From DATJBC01 sp035515515 (lineage in GTDB: Bacteria > Actinomycetota > Acidimicrobiia > Acidimicrobiales > UBA8190): DNA of 14,534 nucleotides. Positions 7,572-13,646 of the stretch are shown here, piece by piece. Each line of letters starts with the position of its first letter. The first letter of the stretch is position 1. The position numbers and the translations under genes were made by a program. A model generated the notes under the pieces. That model was not told the DNA's origin. It made no database searches and worked only from the letters and a program-made list of their open reading frames with translations. Where the stretch lies: the NCBI GenBank assembly GCA_035515515.1, contig DATJBC010000070.1, forward strand, positions 1-14,534, in the 5' to 3' direction.

Positions 7572-8126
7572 TCAGCTCGTCACGACCAACGAGAAGGCCT
7601 GACGGGCGACCTGCCGGGTCTTCCCGCTGCCTATGGCGGCGGTGACGGTGAGGTGGTACGTGCCGGTGACCGAGTGCCGTCGGGCCTGGACCACGGTCCC
7701 CGCCAGGGTGGCGCTGCCGTCGTGGTTGTTGGTGAAGTGCACCCCCTTGGGGAGCTTTCCCACCTTCCGGATGCGGGTGCCGGTCGAACTGGATGTCGTG
7801 ATCCGGAAACTGAAGGGGCTGTTCACCCTGACGGTGTCGGTCGGCGCGCTGGTGAACGCCAGGCACCGGCGGGCGCCCCCCGCGACACAGCCCCCTCCCA
7901 CCGAGGTCGTCGTCTCCGTGGTCCCCGGCGGTGTCGCCGAGTGCGTGGTGGCCCTCCCGAGGGCGAGGCCGCCGACGAACAAGCCGGCGGCCAGCACCAC
8001 ACCCGCCAGCGTGAGCAGCGCCGCCGGTGACCGGATCCATCGCCTCAGTCTCGAGGCGGGCGGCGCGTCGGGCGCGGGCCGGACCTCACGATCGGCGACG
8101 GCGGTCCCGGCGTTGTGCTCGGACAT
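7572..8126 (-). CDS. Single-pass membrane protein with extracytoplasmic Ig-like (He_PIG type) domain
   Basis: A 184-residue protein of unknown function. Residues 1-30 are hydrophilic and basic near the membrane (RLRRWIRS). A single helix spans about 34-57. A Thr-rich linker follows (TPPGTTETTTSVGGG), then a domain of about 95 residues. That domain reads LAFTSAPTDTVRVNSPFSFRI, LPKGVHFTNNHDGSATLAGTV and TGTYHLTVTA, the pattern of bacterial 'putative Ig' (He_PIG) repeats. The positive-inside rule places the domain outside. Two cysteines (80 and 88) flank the start of the domain and could form a disulfide. The ATG at 8126 has GGAG six bases upstream on its strand. The open frame runs on upstream to 9239, opposite the dioxygenase gene, but that part is a shadow. 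Possible roles are cell-wall or ligand binding; none can be assigned. Confidence 0.72.
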   Translation of the reverse strand: MSEHNAGTAVADREVRPAPDAPPASRLRRWIRSPAALLTLAGVVLAAGLFVGGLALGRATTHSATPPGTTETTTSVGGGCVAGGARRCLAFTSAPTDTVRVNSPFSFRITTSSSTGTRIRKVGKLPKGVHFTNNHDGSATLAGTVVQARRHSVTGTYHLTVTAAIGSGKTRQVARQAFSLVVTS

Positions 8127-8255
8127 CTCGGTCTCCACCTCCGTGGCGTCGCTCCCATCTTCCCCCGTCGGCGGACGGCCGACCAGGCGCCCAGGCCACG
8201 GGACCGCACTCCAGGCCGGCACGGCGGCCGCCACGAGCCGGGTGAGCGGGCCGGT

Positions 8256-8261
8256 TACCCT
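8256..8261 (+). promoter_or_regulatory. -10 box of a leaderless promoter for the dioxygenase gene
   Basis: TACCCT fits TANNNT and is followed by six bases (CGCGCC) and then the GTG at 8268. This is the standard distance from a -10 box to the transcription start, so the message would begin on the start codon. No Shine-Dalgarno precedes the GTG, which agrees with leaderless translation. The -35 region is unremarkable. Confidence 0.6.
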
Positions 8262-8267
8262 CGCGCC

Positions 8268-9179
8268 GTGCGCACGGTGGTGCCCGCCGACAAGCGGCGC
8301 TCGTGGGAGGAGGACGGGTGGTGCGTGCTCGAGGGGGCCGTCGAGGACGCCGAGCTGGCGTCGGCCCAGAGGGCGCTCGCCAAGCTGTTCCCGAGCGCGT
8401 CGGAGATGGCCTCGGGTGGGCCGGGGGCCGAGCGCTGGCGGACCTGGGACGCGTCGTGGCCCGAGTTCCCCTTTCGCAGCAGGACCCTCAACCGGCTCGT
8501 CGTGAGCGACTTCATGATCGGCCTCGCCCAGGAGCTGCTCGGGGACGACGACGTCCGCATGTACCTGGCCATCGCCACCGCCAAGTACGCCGGTCAGCCC
8601 TCGGAGTACAACCAGCTGCTCCACACCGACTACCCGAACCACACGCTCACCGTCCCCCGTCCGGAGGCCGGCTACCACCAGGTGGAGACGTTCATCTACC
8701 TGAGCGACGTCGGTCCCCACAACGGCGCCACGCGCTTCGTGTCCCGCCGGCGGACGGCGCATGTCTCCGTGGGCGAGCACACGCTCAACTACGCCGATCA
8801 CGGGCACCTCTACGAGGAACCCGGGGAGGCATCGGCGCCGGCGGGCTCGGTCGTCGTCTACCGGCCCGACGTCTACCACCGGTCGGTGGACTTCACCGAC
8901 CCCGCTCAGGCCCGGTTCATGCTCCACGCCTCGTACCGCCCGGCGGCGGTGGAGTGGGGCGGCTACCAGTCGTGGCCGTTCAAGGGCTTCTCGATGGAGT
9001 GGCACGCCTTCGTCCAGCAGGCGACCCCCCGACAGCTCGCCGTGCTGGGGTTCCCCGCACCCGGGCACCCCTTCTGGACGGAGCAGACCCTCGCCGGCGT
9101 GGCCAGTCGCTACCCGGCGCTCGACCTCACACCCTGGCGTGACGCCATGTCCGCCCCGGGGCGCCCGGCCGCCACGTAA
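8268..9179 (+). CDS. Phytanoyl-CoA dioxygenase (PhyH) family protein
   Basis: A 303-residue Fe(II)/2-oxoglutarate-dependent oxygenase of the PhyH family. These hydroxylate a substrate while turning 2-oxoglutarate and O2 into succinate and CO2. The iron triad is H119-T-D121 in LLHTDYPNH and the distal H204 in YRPDVYHRS. R216, twelve residues after H204, is placed to bind 2-oxoglutarate. The core YLSDVGPHNGATRFVSRR (144-161) is typical of the family. All catalytic residues are present. The GTG at 8268 is preferred over the in-frame upstream ATG at 8115 because a TACCCT -10 box lies six bases before it and family similarity begins there (RRSWEEDGWCVLEGAV). The natural substrate is not evident, since PhyH members act on many lipids and secondary metabolites. 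Its 3' end overlaps the convergent gene by 70 bases. Confidence 0.87.
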   Translation: MRTVVPADKRRSWEEDGWCVLEGAVEDAELASAQRALAKLFPSASEMASGGPGAERWRTWDASWPEFPFRSRTLNRLVVSDFMIGLAQELLGDDDVRMYLAIATAKYAGQPSEYNQLLHTDYPNHTLTVPRPEAGYHQVETFIYLSDVGPHNGATRFVSRRRTAHVSVGEHTLNYADHGHLYEEPGEASAPAGSVVVYRPDVYHRSVDFTDPAQARFMLHASYRPAAVEWGGYQSWPFKGFSMEWHAFVQQATPRQLAVLGFPAPGHPFWTEQTLAGVASRYPALDLTPWRDAMSAPGRPAAT

Positions 9180-10489
9180 CCCCGCGGCACGTCCCGGGTG
9201 CGGCGGGCGTGCCGGGCCCGGCCCGCACGCCGGTAGCAAGCCCGGTCGCGGGTGATCTCGTGCGCCGGGCGCCGGCCGCGCCGACGCGCCCGCCCCAGCA
9301 AGGCGGGTGCCACGAACAGCGCCGTGGGCACCAGGCGCAGCAACCCGCTCACTGCCACGACCGCCGCCACCGCCACGAGTCCCGCCTCGGTCGTGCCCAC
9401 CGGCCCGGGGTCGTCCCCGGACGCGGCGGACAGCGCCGCCACGGCGACGACGCTCTGATCGGACGAGGCGACGGTGGACGACGGCGCCGTCGCGACGGTC
9501 GTCGGCGGTGCCGTGGTGGGCGTGGTCGTGGGCGCGGCGGTGGTGGGGGGCGCGGCGGTGGTCGTGGGCGCGGCGGTGGTGGTGGGCGCGGCGGTGGTCG
9601 TGGGTGCGGCGGTGGTGGTGGGCGTGCTCGTGGCAGGTGCCGGCGCCGTGGTCGCCGCGGCCGTGGTGGCGGTGGGAGTCGGCCTCTGCGGCGCGGTCCC
9701 GTTCGTCGCCGTCGAGACGGTGGTCGTGGGAGTCGGCGCCGAGCTGGGTGCGGTGGTCGGTGGCCCCGACCCGCGGCCCGCCGTGGCGGGAGACGCTCCC
9801 GGCGACGACCCGCCCCGCGCGGGCGAGGCCGACGCGTCGGAGACCGGTCCCTCATCGCCAGAACCCCCCGGCGTGGTGGAGCCGCTCGGTGCCGTGGGGG
9901 ACGAACCGGCCGCCGCTTCCGAAGCCGACGTCGCCGCCGGCCCGTCCGCCGGCGTCAAGCTGACGCCCGCTTCCCCGGTCACGGGGTGCGGGCCCCGGGC
10001 CCCGGCCGCCTGCGGAGCCGTGCTGTGGGCGCCCCCGGCGGTCAGCGCGATGACGACGACGACCACGGCGGCGGCGCCGGCGACGGCGAGCGTCCGCCGT
10101 GGCGTCCAGGCGTTGCGGGGGCGGGGCTGCCCCCGCTGCACCGGCGTCGGGGGCCAGTGCTCGGGCCCGTGGCGCGACGCCTGGCCGACGACGACCGGGA
10201 GCCGTGGTCCGGGATCGTCGACGCCTCCCGTCCACGGTGCGGGCGGGAAGGTCGATGCGGGACTCGGGAGCGGGCCATCGACGAGGGCCCCGTCGGGGAA
10301 GGGTGCGGTGGGGAGCGCTCCGTCGAAGGACGGCGCGGTGGGGATGGTGCCCTCGAACGGGTCGTACCCGACGTCGTCACCGGTCTTCACGAGCGACGTG
10401 GGCTGTCCCAGGAAGTAGCGGCGCAACTCGAAGCGGCCCAGTGGGTCCGGACGCCACTGTGCGCTCGGCCCGGCCTCATTGAGGGCCAT
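9110..10489 (-). CDS. Two-helix membrane protein with DUF2510-like N-terminus and TTTAAP-repeat region
   Basis: A 459-residue protein of unknown function. Residues 12-43 read WRPDPLGRFELRRYFLGQPTS and onward, resembling the short actinobacterial DUF2510 motif (W-x-PDP-x-GR-x-ELR-x-(Y/F)). A proline-rich segment (46-130) with three related TAPSFDGALP-type units follows. The first membrane helix is about 134-151, preceded by RR, so the N-terminus should be inside. Residues 152-365 are Ala/Thr/Ser/Pro-rich and include four exact TTTAAP units (291-314), which suggests an extended, perhaps glycosylated stalk. A second hydrophobic segment (about 368-398) is followed by the strongly basic RARRRGRRP. 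The ATG at 10489 has AGGGG close upstream and a good promoter further up. The last 23 codons overlap the dioxygenase gene on the other strand; their Arg-rich composition may be partly forced by the overlap. Confidence 0.7.
   Translation of the reverse strand: MALNEAGPSAQWRPDPLGRFELRRYFLGQPTSLVKTGDDVGYDPFEGTIPTAPSFDGALPTAPFPDGALVDGPLPSPASTFPPAPWTGGVDDPGPRLPVVVGQASRHGPEHWPPTPVQRGQPRPRNAWTPRRTLAVAGAAAVVVVVIALTAGGAHSTAPQAAGARGPHPVTGEAGVSLTPADGPAATSASEAAAGSSPTAPSGSTTPGGSGDEGPVSDASASPARGGSSPGASPATAGRGSGPPTTAPSSAPTPTTTVSTATNGTAPQRPTPTATTAAATTAPAPATSTPTTTAAPTTTAAPTTTAAPTTTAAPPTTAAPTTTPTTAPPTTVATAPSSTVASSDQSVVAVAALSAASGDDPGPVGTTEAGLVAVAAVVAVSGLLRLVPTALFVAPALLGRARRRGRRPAHEITRDRACYRRAGRARHARRTRDVPRGYVAAGRPGADMASRQGVRSSAG
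9548..9619 (-). repeat. 18-bp tandem repeat encoding four TTTAAP units
   Basis: Four in-frame copies of an 18-base unit, seen on the plus strand as variants of GTSGTGGGYGCGGCGGTG. They encode TTTAAP four times, and degenerate copies (PTTAAP, TTTPTTAP) continue towards 9500. The unit is a multiple of three, so copy-number change would lengthen or shorten the stalk without breaking the frame. Confidence 0.85.
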
Positions 10490-10563
10490 GTGTCCCCTGC
10501 CCTCCCGCAGCGTGCACGGGCGCCTCCAGCAGTCACGGAGTGCGCGTCGTTCCCTTCGAACGC

Positions 10564-10592
10564 ACCGTACCGAGGTCCTTTGTGCTCTTCAA
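10564..10592 (-). promoter_or_regulatory. Probable housekeeping promoter for the DUF2510-like membrane protein
   Basis: On the minus strand TTGAAG (10592-10587) and TACGGT (10569-10564) are separated by exactly 17 bases, a good match to a vegetative sigma-70/SigA promoter. Transcription would start near 10557, leaving an untranslated leader of about 68 bases before the ATG at 10489. It lies in the 251-base gap between the two minus-strand genes, so the membrane protein has its own promoter and need not depend on the gene upstream. Confidence 0.55.
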
Positions 10593-10678
10593 CGGCGGCG
10601 CGACGGTGACCAAACGGGCGCAGCGCGCCGACCAGGGCGTTGCCCACGGCGTTCACTTGCCGTTCGCGCAACCGCCAC

Positions 10679-10690
10679 AGCGAATTCGCT
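10679..10690. repeat. 12-bp perfect palindrome AGCGAATTCGCT
   Basis: A perfect 12-base palindrome with an AT-containing centre in very GC-rich surroundings. It lies about 90 bases upstream of the promoter at 10564-10592 and 51 bases from the stop of the MDMPI gene. It could be an operator half-site pair or mark a small hairpin. No known operator consensus matches it. Confidence 0.3.
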
Positions 10691-10740
10691 TTCCGGTCCG
10701 GCCACCTCCCCCTTGGCGCGCGGCCGCCGGGGGGTGGCCC

Positions 10741-11493
10741 TCAGGCGTAGGTGCGCACCAGCGAGAGCACGGCCTCGGCGTCCGGCCCCTCTCCCCGCAG
10801 GCTCGTCTCCCCGGGCGCCACCCGCCGGGCCGCCACCAGGCACAGCTCGTGCCCGTCCCCCCGGATGGTGGAGGCCGGAGGGTCGTCGGGGGTGAACTCC
10901 CACGTCGTGCCGGTGGGCCCCCGCAGGACGAAACGGACGGGCCCGCTCAGCGCCCGCCCGGCGCGGGCGAAGGCATAGGGGAGCGTCCGCCACGCCAGCC
11001 GGGCGACGTGGCGCAGGCGCTCGGTCGGCGCCACGTCGATGTCCAGGGCGTCGGCGATGTCGCCACCGTGGATCCAGGCCTCGGCCACGCGCGTGGCCGC
11101 CAGGGTGCGCACCGACAGGTCGCCCACCACCCACGGCACGCGACGGCGGTCGTCGTCGGCGACGATCATGCGGCGCAGCTCGGTGGAACGCGCCAGCCAT
11201 CGCTCGCGGATCTGCGCCGGCGGGAGGCCCTGCGCCTCGCGCACCATGGCGTCGGCGGCGTCGTCGACGCTGCCCGAGGCCCGGAAGGCGCCCACCACGG
11301 CGTCGAGACGGCCCGTCAGGCTGGCGACGGCCAGCTCGTCGGACTGCGACACGTGCACCACCACGTCGGCGACGTCCCACCCGGCGCACCGGGTGGGGGC
11401 CCGCCAGTCGTCGTCGCCCAGACCCGACAGCAGGGCTCCGAAGGCATCGTGCTCGGCCGCCAGGGCACCGGCCATGTCGGGGTCCAGGCCCAC
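10741..11493 (-). CDS. Maleylpyruvate isomerase family (MDMPI/DinB-like, TIGR03084-like) protein
   Basis: A 250-residue protein with the N-terminal DinB-like four-helix domain of mycothiol-dependent maleylpyruvate isomerases and a C-terminal MDMPI-type domain. The conserved WxxPTRCAGWDVADVVVHV lies at about 30-48. The presumed metal ligands are H47, E138 and H142 (RVAEAWIHGGDIADAL, with an E-x3-H spacing), so the metal site looks intact. The PTERLRHVARLAWRTLPYAFARAG and DAEAVLSL segments are as I recall for TIGR03084-type proteins, whose substrate is unknown; only a few members of the superfamily have proven mycothiol-dependent activity. The GTG at 11493 is chosen because TACGCT lies six bases before it in leaderless configuration; an ATG at 11475 is the alternative. 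It is divergent from the sugar cassette and upstream, on the same strand, of the DUF2510-like membrane protein. Confidence 0.82.
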   Translation of the reverse strand: MGLDPDMAGALAAEHDAFGALLSGLGDDDWRAPTRCAGWDVADVVVHVSQSDELAVASLTGRLDAVVGAFRASGSVDDAADAMVREAQGLPPAQIRERWLARSTELRRMIVADDDRRRVPWVVGDLSVRTLAATRVAEAWIHGGDIADALDIDVAPTERLRHVARLAWRTLPYAFARAGRALSGPVRFVLRGPTGTTWEFTPDDPPASTIRGDGHELCLVAARRVAPGETSLRGEGPDAEAVLSLVRTYA

Positions 11494-11499
11494 CGGGCG

Positions 11500-11505
11500 A
11501 GCGTA
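11500..11505 (-). promoter_or_regulatory. -10 box of a leaderless promoter for the MDMPI family gene
   Basis: On the minus strand TACGCT is followed by CGCCCG and then the GTG at 11493. The six-base spacing puts the transcription start on the first base of the start codon. There is no Shine-Dalgarno. The arrangement is nearly the same as at 8256-8270. Confidence 0.6.
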
Positions 11506-11565
11506 GGTCCGCCGGTGCGGGAGGACCCCACGGGACCGGTCCCGCCCGGGCCGGCCGTCGAGGGT

Positions 11566-11596
11566 TTGGAACGGCCTTTGGCTGTCACTGTACGCT
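11566..11596 (+). promoter_or_regulatory. Probable promoter of the glycosyltransferase cassette
   Basis: TTGGAA (11566-11571) and TACGCT (11591-11596) are 19 bases apart. The -10 box is a full TANNNT match; the -35 is partial and its spacing is long. Transcription would start seven bases after the -10, at the A of an ATG at 11604. It lies in the 285-base gap between the divergent MDMPI gene and the glycosyltransferase, about 60 bases from the opposing promoter. Confidence 0.45.
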
Positions 11597-11603
11597 GACG
11601 GTC

Positions 11604-11738
11604 ATGTCGGAGGTCGTGGGGGCCTTCGCCGACTACCCGGCGGACCTGGGGGAACGTCGGCGCACGGGGGGCAGCGGGGCGCACGATGCGAACATGGGCC
11701 GACGACGCGCCGGGGGGGCAGGCGGATGGGCCCGCTGA
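11604..11738 (+). CDS. Possible leaderless small ORF (44 aa) ahead of the sugar cassette
   Basis: The ATG at 11604 falls where transcription from the TACGCT box should begin, so a leaderless message would be translated from it at once. It encodes 44 residues, beginning MSEVVGAFADYPADLGERRR and then low-complexity Gly/Arg-rich, and stops 40 bases before the glycosyltransferase ATG. There is no family match that I recognise. It could be a short regulatory leader peptide, or an open frame by chance in GC-rich DNA. Confidence 0.3.
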   Translation: MSEVVGAFADYPADLGERRRTGGSGAHDANMGRRRAGGAGGWAR

Positions 11739-11778
11739 GGCCGCGCCGTGCTCAGAGACCGAGGGAGGCGGGGTAGGC

Positions 11779-12588
11779 ATGGGGGACACCGCCAAGCTGT
11801 CGGCCGACGAGGAGGAGGCGCGTAGCCGCTTCCACGCCGAGTACCCGTCGCCGGAGCCCGCCGAGCTGGGCATCGTCATCGCCGCCTACAACGAGGAGGC
11901 CAACGTCGGCGACGTCCTCAAGGCGATCCCGCCGGTCGTCTCGGGCCTGCGCACCGTCACGATCGTGGTCGACGACGGGTCTGCCGACGGGACCTTCGAG
12001 GCCGCCCGCAAGCACCCCAACGCCCTCGTGGCGCAGCTCCGGCGCAACCGCGGCCAAGGGGTGGCCCTCCGCCTGGGCTACGCCCTGGCTCGGGACGTGG
12101 GCGTGACCTACATCGCCACCCTCGACGCCGACGGCCAGTATCCGCCCTCGGACCTCCCCGCCGTCCTGGGGCCGCTGCTCGACGACACCGCGGACTTCGT
12201 CACGGGCTCGCGCAAGCTGGGCAGTGCCGAGGCCCCCACGCTGATCCGCCGGATCGGCACAGTCGTCTTCGCCCGGCTGATGAGCATGTTGGTGGGCCAG
12301 AGAATCACCGACACCTCCAACGCGCTGCGGGCCATGCGGGCCGAGATCACCGGGAAGGTGATCCTGGAACAGCCGCAGTACCAGTCGGCCGAGTTGATGA
12401 TCGGCGTGCTGGCGGGCGGGTGGCGGGTGGCCGAGGTCCCGACCGTGATCCGCCGCCGGGCATCGGGCAAGAGCAAGAAGGGGCCGCCCTGGCTCTACGG
12501 CTACCACTACGCCACGGTGGTCGTCGGCACGTGGCTACGTGAGCGGCGCCGTCGCGGGTCGGGCGCGGCCCCGGCGGGGCAGGGTTGA
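11779..12588 (+). CDS. Family 2 glycosyltransferase (DPM1/polyprenyl-phosphate sugar transferase type)
   Basis: A 269-residue GT-A fold glycosyltransferase. Members of this subgroup move a sugar from a nucleotide donor to a polyprenyl phosphate on the inner face of the membrane. ELGIVIAAYNEEANVGDVL (29-47) opens the domain; DDGSADGT is at 65-72, and the metal-binding DADGQ at 116-120. A later acidic site is D178 (ITDTSNALR), and a basic segment RRRASGKSKKGP follows near 225-237. No C-terminal membrane helices are present, unlike ArnC/GtrB-type enzymes, so it is probably membrane-peripheral. The ATG at 11779 has GGGAGG at a longish 10-base spacing; an in-frame ATG at 11686 is less likely because the extra residues are low-complexity. 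It overlaps the next gene by four bases and so heads a three-gene cassette. Confidence 0.87.
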   Translation: MGDTAKLSADEEEARSRFHAEYPSPEPAELGIVIAAYNEEANVGDVLKAIPPVVSGLRTVTIVVDDGSADGTFEAARKHPNALVAQLRRNRGQGVALRLGYALARDVGVTYIATLDADGQYPPSDLPAVLGPLLDDTADFVTGSRKLGSAEAPTLIRRIGTVVFARLMSMLVGQRITDTSNALRAMRAEITGKVILEQPQYQSAELMIGVLAGGWRVAEVPTVIRRRASGKSKKGPPWLYGYHYATVVVGTWLRERRRRGSGAAPAGQG

Positions 12589-13637
12589 CGTCACGGGGCG
12601 GAGGCCTCCGAGTCGCAGTCGTCGGAGCCGGCATCTACGGGACGACCACCGCCATCCGCCTCGCTGCGCAGGGGCACGACACACATCTGTTCGACCCGCT
12701 CGGCGTCCTCAATGCGGCGTCCTCGATCAACCAGTACCGCATCCACGCCGGCTACCACTATCCGCGCAGTCCCGAGACCATCGCCGAGGTGCAGGAGGCG
12801 CGGGCCGAGTTCATCGAGGAGTTCCGTCCCGCCATCGTCACCGGCGCCCGGCACCTGTACGCCATCCCGCGCCAGGGGTCGCGCACGGAGCCCGACGAGT
12901 ACGAGGCCGTCATGGCCCGGCACGGGCTGCCGCTTCGACCCTGCCGCCCGGAGTGGATGAACTTCGAGTTCATCGACCGTTGCTACGAGGTCGAGGAGCA
13001 GACCTACGACCCCGACACCTTGCGGTCGGTGCTCCAGGAGCGCCTGGCCCGGTCGGGCGTCGACCTGAGCCGGGCCGTGTTCACCGAGGAGATGCGGAGC
13101 CAGTTCGACCTGGTCGTGTACGCGACGTACGGCCTGGGGCCGAGCCGGTCGCAGTTCGACATCGCCAAGTACCAGGTGGCCGAGAAGATCCTCATCGAGC
13201 TGCCCCCCGCGCTGCGCCACGTCGCCTTGGTCGTGGTGGACGGCCCCTTCACGGCATTCGACCCCTACGGGTGGTCGGATCGCTCTCTGTTCGGGTCGGC
13301 CAAGCACACCAACCACTTCACGACGACCGACCCCGAGGAGCCGGTCCCCGAGCAGTTCCGTGACGTGCTGAACGGGGCCGAGTTCGTCCCGTGGGAGCAC
13401 ACCCATTTCGAGGCGATGCGCGCCGAGGGCATGCTGAGCGTGCCCGCCGTCGCCGAGGCCCGCTACATCGGCTCGCGGCTCACGCTGCGGGTGGTGGAGG
13501 ACGACCCCACGGGGGACCGGCGGATCCTGCACGTGCGTGACTCCGGCGAGGGCGAGATCCACATCTTCTCGGGCAAGGTGGTGAGCGCCGTCAAGGCGGC
13601 TCGGCTGGTCTGCGAGCGCATCGCCTCCTACCGGTGA
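12585..13637 (+). CDS. FAD-dependent oxidoreductase (DAO-like fold)
   Basis: A 350-residue flavoprotein, cytoplasmic. An N-terminal Rossmann motif, VAVVGAGIYGTTTAIRLA (10-27), with D38 ending the second strand, binds FAD. NQYRIHAGYHYPRS (49-62) and the later strand FDLVVYATYGLG resemble the D-amino-acid-oxidase/glycine-oxidase-like superfamily. Residues GKVVSAVKAARLVCERI form the C-terminal helix. The only usable start before the Rossmann strand is the TTG at 12585, which overlaps the TGA of the glycosyltransferase (TTGA), so translation is probably coupled. Context with a glycosyltransferase and a MocA-type dehydrogenase suggests oxidation of a sugar, polyol or amino-sugar derivative, but the substrate is unknown. 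I do not recognise a characterised enzyme with the same motif set. Confidence 0.82.
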   Translation: MTSRGGGLRVAVVGAGIYGTTTAIRLAAQGHDTHLFDPLGVLNAASSINQYRIHAGYHYPRSPETIAEVQEARAEFIEEFRPAIVTGARHLYAIPRQGSRTEPDEYEAVMARHGLPLRPCRPEWMNFEFIDRCYEVEEQTYDPDTLRSVLQERLARSGVDLSRAVFTEEMRSQFDLVVYATYGLGPSRSQFDIAKYQVAEKILIELPPALRHVALVVVDGPFTAFDPYGWSDRSLFGSAKHTNHFTTTDPEEPVPEQFRDVLNGAEFVPWEHTHFEAMRAEGMLSVPAVAEARYIGSRLTLRVVEDDPTGDRRILHVRDSGEGEIHIFSGKVVSAVKAARLVCERIASYR

Positions 13638-13646
13638 CGGCGCGGC

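Noticed and set aside
8127..9239. Upstream extension of the Ig-like protein frame on the minus strand
   Set aside because: This part lies opposite the PhyH dioxygenase, has no recognisable domain, and the ATG at 8126 has a proper ribosome site right before the coherent membrane protein.
9474..10418. 314-codon plus-strand frame rich in VVVGAA repeats
   Set aside because: It is the antisense image of the TTTAAP repeat region; the minus-strand frame has a promoter, start site, DUF2510-like motif and membrane helices.
10387..10671. 94-codon minus-strand frame across the gap between the membrane protein and the MDMPI gene
   Set aside because: It runs through the predicted promoter and into the N-terminal codons of the membrane protein in another frame, and has no recognisable motif.
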